From: Dyella psychrodurans
GTDB lineage: Bacteria > Pseudomonadota > Gammaproteobacteria > Xanthomonadales > Rhodanobacteraceae
Direction: 5' to 3'
Assembly: GCF_003363265.1 (NCBI RefSeq)
Contig: NZ_QRBF01000007.1
Coordinates: forward strand, 1-64,000
DNA: 64,000 bases
This document shows, in pieces, positions 53,705-62,280 of this stretch (its first letter is position 1; every line of letters begins with the position of its first letter). The translations under genes were made by a program, and so were the position numbers. The notes beneath the pieces are model-generated. The model did not search any database and was not told the origin of the DNA. It worked only from the letters and a program-made list of their open reading frames with translations.

Positions 53705-54628
53705 ATGCAGATCAAGATTCTGGCGAAGTCTGCCGTTACGTTTGCGATCCTCATCGGATTCGCGACCCTGCCGTACCGCGCGCATGCGCAAACCGCTGCG
53801 CAGGCCACAGCGCAAGCCGAGCCATGGGTATCCACAGCGTGGCTGGAAAGCCACCTGCACGACCCGAACCTCGTGCTGCTGCAGGTCGGCGAAGAGTCGG
53901 AGTACAAGTCCGCGCACATTCCCGGCGCGCGCTTCGTCCGTCTTGCCGACGTCGCCGCCACATCGGGCGAGCTTTCGCTGGAAATGCCGACGGCGCCGGA
54001 ATTGCGCCAGCGACTGCAGAGCCTCGGCATCTCCGACGGCTCCCGCGTCGTGGTGTACTTCGGAAACGATCAGGTCTCCGAGTCGACGCGGATAGTGTTC
54101 ACGCTGCAATCGGCCGGACTGGGAGCGCATGCCAGCCTGCTCGACGGCGGTATGCCGAAGTGGCGCCGCGAGGGCCGCACCCTGACCGACCGGGCCACCG
54201 CAGCTACGCAATCGGGAACGCTGGCGCCCTTCAACCTTCAGCCGACCATCGTCGATGCCGCGTTCGTGCGCGCGCACGTCCGGCAACCGGGTTACGTGCT
54301 CATCGATGCGCGTGCCACGATGTATTACGACGGACTCGAAGAAAGCGGCGCGGATGGCCACCTCCGACGCGGCCATATTCCCGGTGCGCACAGCCTGCCC
54401 TTCAGCAGCATCACCAATGACGATCTGACCCTGAAGAAGCCGGCCGAACTGCTGGCCTTGTTCCGCAACGCCGGCGTCAAGCCGGGCGATCGGGTGATCG
54501 CCTATTGCCACATCGGCCAGCAGGCGACGGCGGTGCTGTTCGCGGCGCGTGCCGTGGGGATCGATGCCGTGCTGTACGACGGTTCATTCGAAGACTGGAC
54601 GATGCGCGATCTACCGGTCGAGCTCTGA
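53705..54628 (+). CDS. Periplasmic tandem-rhodanese sulfurtransferase
   Basis: A 307-aa exported sulfurtransferase (signal peptide about 1-28, ending AHAQ). Two rhodanese domains: the first (about 40-155) has Gly120 where the active Cys should be (YFGNDQV); the second (about 180-305) carries Cys268 in CHIGQQA. This is the usual layout of active two-domain rhodaneses such as SseA-type enzymes, which move sulfane sulfur between thiosulfate or mercaptopyruvate and an acceptor. First gene of a five-gene unit; GGGAGAGG before the ATG. Confidence 0.9.
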   Translation: MQIKILAKSAVTFAILIGFATLPYRAHAQTAAQATAQAEPWVSTAWLESHLHDPNLVLLQVGEESEYKSAHIPGARFVRLADVAATSGELSLEMPTAPELRQRLQSLGISDGSRVVVYFGNDQVSESTRIVFTLQSAGLGAHASLLDGGMPKWRREGRTLTDRATAATQSGTLAPFNLQPTIVDAAFVRAHVRQPGYVLIDARATMYYDGLEESGADGHLRRGHIPGAHSLPFSSITNDDLTLKKPAELLALFRNAGVKPGDRVIAYCHIGQQATAVLFAARAVGIDAVLYDGSFEDWTMRDLPVEL

Positions 54629-54630
54629 CG

Positions 54631-55140
54631 ATGCGCGCCCTCCGTCCCTATGCCGAACCCCATGCGACCGGCGTGTGCCTGGGCCTGGTGCTGCTCGTTT
54701 GCTTCGCGTTGACCGGGCAGGGGCTGGGAGCGTCCGGCGCATTTGCGAGCGTGGCGAGTGGTGTCATCGCGGCAGTCTCGCCGGAAACTGCCGTGCACAG
54801 CGCCTACTTCCGGAGCTATCTCCAGGACGGTTCGCCATGGACCGCCTGGCTTGTCGTCGAAATCATGGGTGTGCTGGTCGGCGCCGCCGCATCGGCTGCT
54901 CTGGCAGGACGAACACGACTGACCTTCGTCCGCGCCGTTCGTCCGTCCGGCGGCAGGCTGCTCGCTGGCCTCGCAGGTGGCATGTTGATGGGCGTCGGAG
55001 CAGCACTGGCGCGCGGCTGCACCAGCGGCCTCGCATTGAGTGGCGGTGCGATGCTGAGTGTCGGCGCCTGGATCTTCATGGTGGCGCTGTTCCTCGCCGG
55101 CTTCCTTGCCGCACCGCTCGTGCGCAGGCTCTGGCCATGA
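54631..55140 (+). CDS. Half-size YeeE/YedE transporter subunit (PmpA/PmpB-like)
   Basis: A 169-aa inner-membrane protein with four or five hydrophobic segments and the family motif ALARGCTSGLALSGGAML (Cys about 130), the sulfur-contacting site of the YeeE/TsuA family. Full YeeE proteins are about twice this size, so this and the next gene probably form a heterodimer. It begins 2 nt after the rhodanese stop and overlaps the next gene by 4 nt. Confidence 0.88.
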   Translation: MRALRPYAEPHATGVCLGLVLLVCFALTGQGLGASGAFASVASGVIAAVSPETAVHSAYFRSYLQDGSPWTAWLVVEIMGVLVGAAASAALAGRTRLTFVRAVRPSGGRLLAGLAGGMLMGVGAALARGCTSGLALSGGAMLSVGAWIFMVALFLAGFLAAPLVRRLWP

Positions 55141-55676
55141 ACGATCTGCTGATCGCGGGAGGCATCGGCATGGCGTTCGGCTGCGCACTCGAGTGCGCCG
55201 GCTTGGGCGATCCACCGAAGCTTGCCGGCCAGTTCTACCTGCGGGATTTCACCGTCCTCAAGGTGATGCTGAGCGCGATGCTGACCGCGATGCTCGGTGT
55301 CTTCTGGGGCGGGCGACTGGGCATGCTTGATCCCAGTACGTTCTACGTGCCCGAAACGTATCTGCTACCGCAACTCGTCGGCGGTCTGGTGTTCGGACTC
55401 GGCTTCGTGCTGAGCGGCTTGTGCCCGGGCACGTCCTGCGTGGCGCTGGCCAGCGGCCGCATCGAAGGTGCGGCGACGATGCTCGGGCTGTTCGCTGGCG
55501 TGCTGCTCGTCGGCTTGGCCTTCCCCGCGATCGAATCTTTCTACCGCTCGACGCCACACGGCCCGCTGACACTCCAACACCTCACCGGCCTACCTTACGG
55601 GGTCGTAGTCGCACTGGTCACGGTGGTCGCCGTTTCGATGTTGGCATGGATCGCGAAGCGGGAGGCTGCACGATGA
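55137..55676 (+). CDS. Half-size YeeE/YedE transporter subunit (second half)
   Basis: A 179-aa membrane protein with a different sequence from its neighbour but the same fold. Motifs GCALECAGLGDPPKLAGQFY and LSGLCPGTSCVALASG carry the conserved Cys residues thought to relay thiosulfate or sulfane sulfur in YeeE/TsuA. ATGA overlap with both flanking genes indicates a tight operon. Confidence 0.88.
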   Translation: MNDLLIAGGIGMAFGCALECAGLGDPPKLAGQFYLRDFTVLKVMLSAMLTAMLGVFWGGRLGMLDPSTFYVPETYLLPQLVGGLVFGLGFVLSGLCPGTSCVALASGRIEGAATMLGLFAGVLLVGLAFPAIESFYRSTPHGPLTLQHLTGLPYGVVVALVTVVAVSMLAWIAKREAAR

Positions 55677-56257
55677 GACTTATGCGGCGGTTGGGCTTCG
55701 GTGCGCTCGCATTGGGCCTGGCGGCACCTTTCGTAGGTGGCCCCTCTCGCACGCAGCAACGAGGGCTTGATCTGGATTCGATCGCCCGTGCGATCGACGA
55801 GGGCTCCGACCATGTCAGTGCGCGCCAGCTTGCGGAGTGGATACGCGATCGCCGGCCGGGACTTCGCGTCATCGACGTGCGATCGCCGGCCGAGTTTCAC
55901 GACGACGCCATCCCGACGGCGGAGAACTTGCCGATCGACCAGTTAGCGAGGTCGCGCTTCGCCCCCGACCAGACCATCGTCCTTTACTCGCAGGAAGGGG
56001 CGCATGCCGGCCAGGCCTGGGTCATGCTGCGCGCGCTCGGCGTGACCCATGCGGTGTTCGTGCCGGGTGGCCTTGCCGACTGGCGCGAGGAGGTCATGAG
56101 TCCGCTGCTGCCGGCGAATGGCTCGCCTGCGGAACGTGCACAGATTGCGGAATTGAGCCACTACTTCGGCGGCTCTCCCCGGATCGGAGGAGAGCAGGAA
56201 GGCGAGGTTGCGGGTGCGGCGCAGACCGCGCGCGGCTTGCGGAGGCGCGGATGCTAA
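55673..56257 (+). CDS. Signal-anchored rhodanese-like protein lacking the active Cys
   Basis: A 194-aa protein: hydrophobic N-terminus (about 7-24) and one rhodanese domain (about 47-140, RVIDVRSPAEFHDDAIPTA). The active-site loop reads YSQEGAH, with Ser106 in place of Cys, so it cannot form a persulfide there. It may bind sulfur compounds or act structurally beside the active tandem rhodanese. Overlaps the transporter gene upstream (4 nt) and the desulfurase start (7 nt). Confidence 0.82.
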   Translation: MRLMRRLGFGALALGLAAPFVGGPSRTQQRGLDLDSIARAIDEGSDHVSARQLAEWIRDRRPGLRVIDVRSPAEFHDDAIPTAENLPIDQLARSRFAPDQTIVLYSQEGAHAGQAWVMLRALGVTHAVFVPGGLADWREEVMSPLLPANGSPAERAQIAELSHYFGGSPRIGGEQEGEVAGAAQTARGLRRRGC

Positions 56258-57627
56258 CGCGCGCCATGGAACCCACCGATGCGGCCGATGCATTCGACTT
56301 CGCCGCCCTTCGCGCCAGCGAATTCGCGCGCCTCGATACCGCCGGCATTGCCTATCTCGATTACGCGGCGAGCGCGCTCTACGGGGCGTCGCAGGCACGA
56401 GCGCATGGTGAACGATTGGTGCACGGGATTTTCGGCAATCCCCATTCGGAGCATCTGGCGTCACGCAATAGCGTTGCCGCGCGCACGGCCGCCTGTGCTG
56501 CGACGCTCGACTTCTTCGATGCCGATCCGGACATCTACGATGTCTGCTTCACCGCCAACGCGACGGCAGCCATCAAGCTCGTCGCCGAGAGCTACCGATT
56601 TTCGTCGCGCCGCGGACTCATTCTCTCCGCCGACAACCACAATTCTGTCAACGGCATTCGGGAGTTTGCCAGGCGCGCACAGGCGCCCATCAGCGTGCTG
56701 CCGCTGGATACGGAACTCCGGCTCGATCGCGGATCTGCAAGCCTGCGGGCGAGCGTCGAGCGACAGGGCGGGGGCTTGTTCGCATTTCCGCAGCAATCCA
56801 ACTTTTCCGGAGTGCGCCACGACCTGTCACTCATCGAGGAGGCCAGGGCGCTCGGATGCGATGTCCTGGTCGATGCGGCAGCAGCCGGCCCATGCGGCGC
56901 ACTCAGCCTGAGGGAGCATTCCGCAGAGTTCGTCGTGTGTTCGTTCTACAAGCTATTCGGTTTGCCGACCGGTGTCGGCGCATTGATAGCGAAAAAGTCG
57001 GCCTTGGCCTGCCTTCGGAGGCCGTGGTTTTCAGGCGGAACTGTGGAGTTCGTGTCCGTCGCGCATGGGCGGCACGCCCTCAGCACGGGCCACGAGGGAT
57101 TCGAGGACGGAACATCCAACTTTCTCGACCTCGCCGCAATCGAATCCGGATTCGCCTTTCTCGCCCGCATGCCGCGCCCGAGCCTGCGTGCCCATATCCA
57201 GTCCCATACGCAGCATTTCCTGGCGCTAGCAGCGACGCTGCGACACCGTAATGGAGCGCCGCTGGCGCGTCTGTATGGCCCTCAGGATATGGAGCAGCGG
57301 GGCGGTGTCGTCGCCTTCAACGTACTGCAGAATGACGGTTGCGTCTTGCCCTACGAGCGTGTCGAGTGGCTGGCGCGCGAGCATGGCGTTGCCATTCGGG
57401 GTGGTTGCTTCTGCAATCCCGGAGCGGCCGAAAAGGCATTCGGATTCGATGCCATAGGCGTGGAGCGCTGCTTCGACAAACTCGAAAGCAATTTCAGCAT
57501 CGAGTCGTTCCGGAGCTGCGTGGGGCATGCCGCTACCGTGGGTGCGCTGCGTTTGTCTGTCGGCGCGCCCACGACGCAGAACGACATCGAGCGTGCCGTG
57601 GCATTGATCGCTGCCTGCGGCGAATAG
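56251..57627 (+). CDS. MOCOS-like cysteine desulfurase / class V aminotransferase
   Basis: A 458-aa cytoplasmic PLP enzyme. PLP Lys234 is in CSFYKLFGLPTGVGAL, and the sulfur-carrying Cys386/Cys388 are in RGGCFCNPGAAE. Both segments closely resemble molybdenum-cofactor sulfurases (N-terminal NifS-like half) rather than IscS or SufS; the C-terminal MOSC half is absent. Likely liberates or transfers sulfur from cysteine, using sulfur supplied by the upstream transporter. ATG 56251 has GGAGG upstream; ATG 56266 is an alternative. Confidence 0.87.
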   Translation: MLTRAMEPTDAADAFDFAALRASEFARLDTAGIAYLDYAASALYGASQARAHGERLVHGIFGNPHSEHLASRNSVAARTAACAATLDFFDADPDIYDVCFTANATAAIKLVAESYRFSSRRGLILSADNHNSVNGIREFARRAQAPISVLPLDTELRLDRGSASLRASVERQGGGLFAFPQQSNFSGVRHDLSLIEEARALGCDVLVDAAAAGPCGALSLREHSAEFVVCSFYKLFGLPTGVGALIAKKSALACLRRPWFSGGTVEFVSVAHGRHALSTGHEGFEDGTSNFLDLAAIESGFAFLARMPRPSLRAHIQSHTQHFLALAATLRHRNGAPLARLYGPQDMEQRGGVVAFNVLQNDGCVLPYERVEWLAREHGVAIRGGCFCNPGAAEKAFGFDAIGVERCFDKLESNFSIESFRSCVGHAATVGALRLSVGAPTTQNDIERAVALIAACGE

Positions 57628-58106
57628 ATTCAGCGCGACGGCGGATTGTGTCGCGGATCAAACCTCAACCATTCGCAGGCCTGCCAAAGAGATGTCGCTG
57701 TTGGTGATCGACGCTTTGAACGTTGATGATCCAAGGCTGATCGGCTTCACTAATTCGCTTGCCATGGGCAGCGAGCCCATCGTGAACCTCACCTGCATCC
57801 GCGCGGTGATCATTCCATGGAATAACGGAGCTGCACGCGATGCCGGCCGATTCAAATCGGCCGAAGTTGCGAAGCCTTGAATTCCGTTCGCTCACGACGA
57901 TCCAGGCCGGAATTCATTGATCGGCGCAACTCTGCTCGCATGGAGCTTCCCTCTCTTGAAGACGCACGACTCGTCGGAATAGCTCGCGAACACCTAAAAT
58001 CATTTCTAAGTTTGCGCACGCCAAGCGACACGTAATTATCGTGGGCGCCATCCACTTGCATGGATCAATCGCACAGACATCGTGAAAACGTTCGCTCCTT
58101 ATGCTT
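57628..58106. other. 479-nt gap with a possible gene remnant
   Basis: No credible gene. A minus-strand frame (57855-57658) ending LVKPISLGSS-TFKASITNSD-ISLAGLRMVEV reads like the tail of a secreted protein but has no start signals, so it may be a decayed gene end. Composition is mixed and no repeats are seen. Confidence 0.3.
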
Positions 58107-59351
58107 TCAAAGTGCACTTGGAGCGCTTGCTTTCGCGACGGCACCGCCAATCTGGCGAATGCCATGGGTATCTGCCAACCGCATCTCCACACCCCATCCC
58201 CAATGCTGCAGGCCGCCGCCGAAGTTATCGTCGATGGCCACGACAACTTGATTTGCGCCCTTTTGCAGCGCCAAGTCGAACGATCCATTGGTAAGGGACA
58301 GTCGCCCGCCCGGCTCTTTGCTCGCACCCTTGATGCCATAGAGATTCTTGCTTTGGAATGCCAGCTTCCCGTTCACGAAGACCCAGACTTCTCGGGTCCA
58401 CCCAATGTCTACGTGCTTTATCTGGTCGTGGTCAGCGGTGATCGTGGTCTTCAACCAAATGCCGGTGATGGCCTGCCCGGTCTGCGCATCGCCGTACCAT
58501 CGCGTTAAATTGACCAGGCCACCCTGGTCGAGCGCGATGGGCTTCCACGACGCCGTCTGTTTTGGCAGAGACGAATAAACGGGATCGATGCCCGTATTTT
58601 CCTGAAGCGTGGCGTCCATGCGGCTGGGCATGACGTACGGCTTCGAAGCAAGCCAATCGCGCACGTATCGGAGATCATCCTTCGCTGGGTCGTTGGACGC
58701 CACCGCAGGCAAGCCATCAACGACATTGGGAGCGATGCTCAGGTGTGCGTAGGATGCTGGTCCGTGCAATCTGATCGAGCCGTCGGGGAAGCCGCCGACC
58801 AATGTTCCGACGGCCAGCGTTGGCGCGTGCGCACCGTTGATGAAAACATTCATGCGTGCTCCGGAGAGAACGAGCTTTATGTGGTTCCAACCTTCGAGGT
58901 TAATGGGTGCATGCGTTTGATACTGCCCATACAAGTCCCATTCGAACACATGATGCGCCGTAGGCATGTACTGGATGCATTCCTCCGAGACAGCACAGTC
59001 CGCGCTTGGTCGAAAATACAATGCATCTGCTGCGTCATCGTGTTGACGAAAGGTGATGCCGGTAATTCGTTCTCCCACGAATTTTGTGTCGAATTCAATC
59101 GTGCCATTGCTGAAGTCAGTGTTCTTCAGCTCTGCATAACCTTTGTTGACGACGAGGATATCCCGCTTGGCTTGATCATGTTGAAACGACACATCTCCCT
59201 TCGCTTGCCATTTTGCCGGCGTCATGGGGATGTCGGTTTGTTCAAATGCAAGGATGGGCTGTGAGAGTCCGACGATGGATGCAAAAAATAGCGAGTTTCG
59301 TGGCCAATAGAACGCCTTTGCCCAGCTTGCGTACTTGGATAATGTAGACAT
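58107..59351 (-). CDS. Secreted LamG/DUF1080-like (concanavalin-fold) protein
   Basis: A 414-aa exported protein with a hydrophobic signal (about 18-36). A jelly-roll segment (about 45-200, TIEFDTKF, LRGWNHIKLVLSGARMNVFING) resembles the 3-keto-disaccharide hydrolase/LamG fold, and the C-terminal half (TREVWVFVNGKLAFQSKNLYGI) looks like a second beta-sandwich as in glycan-binding proteins. No catalytic signature. Substrate or ligand unknown. GGAAGAG precedes the ATG; no neighbour suggests a sugar pathway. Confidence 0.7.
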   Translation of the reverse strand: MSTLSKYASWAKAFYWPRNSLFFASIVGLSQPILAFEQTDIPMTPAKWQAKGDVSFQHDQAKRDILVVNKGYAELKNTDFSNGTIEFDTKFVGERITGITFRQHDDAADALYFRPSADCAVSEECIQYMPTAHHVFEWDLYGQYQTHAPINLEGWNHIKLVLSGARMNVFINGAHAPTLAVGTLVGGFPDGSIRLHGPASYAHLSIAPNVVDGLPAVASNDPAKDDLRYVRDWLASKPYVMPSRMDATLQENTGIDPVYSSLPKQTASWKPIALDQGGLVNLTRWYGDAQTGQAITGIWLKTTITADHDQIKHVDIGWTREVWVFVNGKLAFQSKNLYGIKGASKEPGGRLSLTNGSFDLALQKGANQVVVAIDDNFGGGLQHWGWGVEMRLADTHGIRQIGGAVAKASAPSAL

Positions 59352-59525
59352 GTGCTCTTCCTTTCGCCTGGCGCGGCATTAGGGAACACCGTATTCGCCA
59401 TGCCTCGTTCGCTCTACTGAAATGATCCGAAGTGGATCAACGATGTTCCAAAGCGGCGCCCCATGAGGCCGAACGCCGCATTGAGCGGCCGCCGGCCCGA
59501 TAAGCTTTGGATGGAAGGTGCGACG

Positions 59526-59583
59526 TCTCGGGCAAATCGGTTGAAGACCACCATGATCTATATGCCAGCGTGCCGCTTGTACT
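59526..59583 (+). pseudogene. C-terminal relic of a tyrosine recombinase
   Basis: GAAGACCACCATGATCTATA matches GAAGACCACGATGATCTATA of intI (46027-46046) at 19 of 20 bases and encodes LKTTMIY, the catalytic-Tyr motif. Upstream CTCGGGCA may be the remnant of the LLGH region. The reading frame is broken, and the last codons of the convergent doxX gene lie on its other strand. Confidence 0.5.
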
Positions 59584-59947
59584 GATCAATGGCTGGTGAC
59601 GCCAGCCTCTTGCGCCAACTCGTCCAGCCGACCACGAGTGACAATGTCGCCACGACGAGTGGCGGCACGGCGTGCCCGTATTCGCCGTGGATGATGACGG
59701 TCGCGAGAGCGGCAAACATGACAGCGCAGCCGAGCGCCGAACCTAACAGGCGATTCGGCGTCCGAAAAAGCAGGATGGCAGCGGTGAGTTCCAGCGATCC
59801 GGTTACGAAATGGAACCAGCGCGGGTACCCCCATTTCAGGTATTCCTCGTAGATAGATCCCGGGGCGAAGATGTTGCTGAGTGAACCCACGACGAAGAAA
59901 GCGGCAAGAGCGAAGGGTAATACTTGGCGCCAGGAGATTTTGGACAT
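59558..59947 (-). CDS. DoxX-family membrane protein
   Basis: A 129-aa protein with four hydrophobic segments and the DoxX start SWRQVLPFALAAFFVVGSLSNIFAPG. DoxX proteins are small quinone- or thiosulfate-associated membrane proteins of varied function. The last residues (IDQYKRHAGI) are encoded opposite the recombinase relic, so the natural C-terminus may have been replaced. ATG 59947 is likely; no good ribosome-binding site. Confidence 0.78.
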   Translation of the reverse strand: MSKISWRQVLPFALAAFFVVGSLSNIFAPGSIYEEYLKWGYPRWFHFVTGSLELTAAILLFRTPNRLLGSALGCAVMFAALATVIIHGEYGHAVPPLVVATLSLVVGWTSWRKRLASPAIDQYKRHAGI

Positions 59948-60036
59948 TTGTCTAACCATGGATGATGAGTTTGCTGCCGGTGGAATGCGAATTTCAGGGT
60001 AGATCTGAAATTCGCATCGATGGCGGATCCGCGGAC

Positions 60037-60909
60037 CTACGCCGCAGTGGCCTTCTGGGCCGCCGCAAAAACATCGCGAGCGGACGTCGCGCCGGGGAGG
60101 TGCTCTGTACCCTCGATCCCGAGGTCCATCCCTCCTGCGTTGACGGCGTCATACATGGCTTCGGCCGGGCCAGATCCGCCCTTCGGAATGCCGAACTGCT
60201 CAAATGCGCCCGGCCATCCCGCCCGCGGGACGGCAACGGCTTTAACGTCGAGCTTCATCACTTCGCCTAATTGCGCCGCGACTTCATCTGCGCTCACCAT
60301 TGAACCGAGTTCGATGATGCGATGCCCCGACCAAGCCGGTCCGCTCAGAAGCGTTGCGATCTCGGAGCCGATGTCGTTGGTCGCGACCATGGTCGATTTC
60401 CGATTTGTCGGGTTGTAGAAGACGGGCAGCGTGCCGCCCTGGGCGGTGTGCAAGCCGTAAAGGAAGTTTTCGAAAAACCCGCCGGCGCGCGCATATGCGA
60501 TCGGCAATTTCAGGTCGCGAAAACCGTGTTCCAGAAGCGAGAGAGCCGTGATCAGTCCCATCCCGCTGGCTCTGTTCGCGCCCATCGACGAAAGCGCGAC
60601 GACCCGCGGCACCGGCGCCTTGGTGAGCGCCTCGACATAGTTCGCGATGACGCCCTTGGCTTCCCTGAAATCCGGCGAGGGGGCCCAGATGGGAGGCAGC
60701 ATGACAAACGCGCCATCGACGTCCTTGAGCGCCCGCTCGATGGAGGCCGCATCGTTCCAGTCGCCTTCAACCAGCTCGACGCCTTGGTCAGTCCAGCTTG
60801 CCGCCTTCGCGCGGTCGCGAACCAGCGCGCGTACCTTCTTGCCTTGCGTCAGCAAATGAGTTGCCGTTGCGCCGCCGACTTTTCCCGTAACGCCCATAAC
60901 TAAAAACAC
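60037..60909 (-). CDS. NmrA-like NAD(P)-binding protein
   Basis: A 290-aa NmrA-family reductase or redox sensor: GVTGKVGGATA cofactor loop, VEGDWNDAASIERALKDVDGAF, and YARAGGFFENFLYG. Distinct in sequence from the NmrA-like protein at 39503. GTG 60909 is preceded by GGAG. Divergent from a LysR regulator across an 87-nt gap, so it is probably the regulator's target. Confidence 0.82.
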   Translation of the reverse strand: MFLVMGVTGKVGGATATHLLTQGKKVRALVRDRAKAASWTDQGVELVEGDWNDAASIERALKDVDGAFVMLPPIWAPSPDFREAKGVIANYVEALTKAPVPRVVALSSMGANRASGMGLITALSLLEHGFRDLKLPIAYARAGGFFENFLYGLHTAQGGTLPVFYNPTNRKSTMVATNDIGSEIATLLSGPAWSGHRIIELGSMVSADEVAAQLGEVMKLDVKAVAVPRAGWPGAFEQFGIPKGGSGPAEAMYDAVNAGGMDLGIEGTEHLPGATSARDVFAAAQKATAA

Positions 60910-60958
60910 GTGCGTTCTCCTTCATTAGTTCGATGGCCTACGGTACCCCCAGCGTTAT

Positions 60959-60981
60959 TATTCGAATACGAGGCATATTCG
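60959..60981. promoter_or_regulatory. LysR-type operator candidate
   Basis: The palindrome TATTCGAATA (60959-60968) and a second TATTCG (60976-60981) lie one and a half turns apart between the divergent NmrA and LysR genes, the usual position of a LysR regulatory site. Confidence 0.45.
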
Positions 60982-60996
60982 GAACGGGCTGTGTAG

Positions 60997-61950
60997 ATGA
61001 ACTTAACAATCACGCGGACACATCTGGATGGGCTTGTCATATTTTTGACCGTGGCGGAATGCCGAGGCTTCCGTGCTGCGGCCCGGCACCTCGGAATCAC
61101 ACCGTCCGCGGTCAGCCAGGCGATACGCAGTCTGGAAGAACGGGTTGGCGCGCCCCTCTTCTCGCGTACGACACGAAGCGTCAGGCTGACCGAAGCGGGC
61201 GAACGCCTGCTTGCCCACGCGCGCCCGGCAGTCGACATGCTCACGGCAGGGTTGGACGCCGCGAGTGGTCTGGGTGGCGAGATTACCGGCCGACTGCGCA
61301 TCAATGTGCCCAGGCCAACTTTGCCGCTGCTCGTGAATCGCCTGCTGCCCGACTTTCTCGACACTCACCCAAACGTTGAACTCGAACTGGTGGGCGAGGA
61401 TCGTCCGATCGACATCGTCGAAGAAGGTTTCGACGCGGGGATACGTCTTGGAAATTTCGTCCAGATCGACATGGTCGCGGTGTGGCTGACGCCACCCGAG
61501 CGCTTCGTCGTCGTTGGCTCGCCGGCGTTGTTTCGGAAGCATGGACGGCCGGCGTCTCCGCATGATCTGCAGAATTTCCGTTGCATCCTGCTACGTCAGT
61601 CCGTGCGAGCCCTCGATCATTGGCAATTTGTCGTCGATGGTGAACGCATCATGGTGGGGGTCGACGGGCCTCTCGTGATCAACGACGTCGAGGCGTGCAT
61701 TCGCTCAGCACTGAGAGGTGTTGGGCTCTTCCAATTGCCGCATTCGCTCGTGATGTCGCATCTTGAAAGTGGAGATCTGCAGACCGTGCTCGAACCTTAT
61801 TGTGAAGAGGTTCCCGGTCTTTCCCTTTACTATCCAAGCCGAAGCCAGTCGCTGCCAAAACTTCGTGCCTTTGTCGATTTCGCCACCCAGCGAATGCGAA
61901 GGGAGTTCAAGCCGGGCGATTACCTGCCGAACCCCGTGTCCCACCCATAA
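60997..61950 (+). CDS. LysR-family transcriptional regulator
   Basis: A 317-aa regulator. N-terminal winged helix (LVIFLTVAECRGFRAAARHLGITPSAVSQAIRSLEER), then a linker helix and a two-lobed co-inducer domain (GRLRINVPRPTLPLLV, DVEACIRSALRGVGLFQLP). 317 aa is slightly long for the family. Divergent from the NmrA-like gene, which it probably controls. Ligand unknown. Confidence 0.88.
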   Translation: MNLTITRTHLDGLVIFLTVAECRGFRAAARHLGITPSAVSQAIRSLEERVGAPLFSRTTRSVRLTEAGERLLAHARPAVDMLTAGLDAASGLGGEITGRLRINVPRPTLPLLVNRLLPDFLDTHPNVELELVGEDRPIDIVEEGFDAGIRLGNFVQIDMVAVWLTPPERFVVVGSPALFRKHGRPASPHDLQNFRCILLRQSVRALDHWQFVVDGERIMVGVDGPLVINDVEACIRSALRGVGLFQLPHSLVMSHLESGDLQTVLEPYCEEVPGLSLYYPSRSQSLPKLRAFVDFATQRMRREFKPGDYLPNPVSHP

Positions 61951-62053
61951 CCAAGGATTCCGACAGAGCTGGATGACCGCACAAACCATGCCGCTCAGTC
62001 GCACAATATTCGCGACCTCATCCGATAGGTAGCTTGTTGATCCGAAGGAATAT

Positions 62054-62126
62054 GCACAGACTTTGGGTCTCAATTGCACGCAAAGTCTGTGTCGCGGGGT
62101 CGTCAAAGACACTGACTATGGAGTTC
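62054..62126 (+). repeat. ACTWTGG repeat, copy R4 (right end of accessory region)
   Basis: CACAGACTTTG (62055-62065) and CAAAGTCTGTG (62081-62091) form an 11-bp hairpin; then GACTATGGAGTTCTGTCC follows (about 62114-62131), matching R1 at 39.4 kb in inverted orientation. Boundaries are approximate. Confidence 0.6.
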
Positions 62127-62147
62127 TGTCCATCGGCGACGCCTGAC

Positions 62148-62194
62148 CTTGTCGCAGTTGTACTTAACCCTGTCGCAGCAACTTAACCCTGTCG
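62148..62194. repeat. Tandem TTAACCCTGTCG repeats
   Basis: ACTTAACCCTGTCG at 62162-62175 and again at 62181-62194 (period 19), preceded by a degenerate unit CCTTGTCGCAG (62148). With R4 it fills the 330-nt gap 61951-62280. Such repeats can be left by insertion sequence ends. Confidence 0.5.
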
Positions 62195-62280
62195 TGACAC
62201 GAACTTCTTACACCCTCTGACAAAAAGGCTTGCCGAGACCCACAACAGCCGAGCCCTGAGCTTTCCTCTTCGCGGCATAC

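Noticed and set aside
53552-54511. N-terminal extension of the sensor kinase
   Set aside because: It is antisense to the rhodanese gene and lacks similarity to kinases; the conserved start is at 53551.
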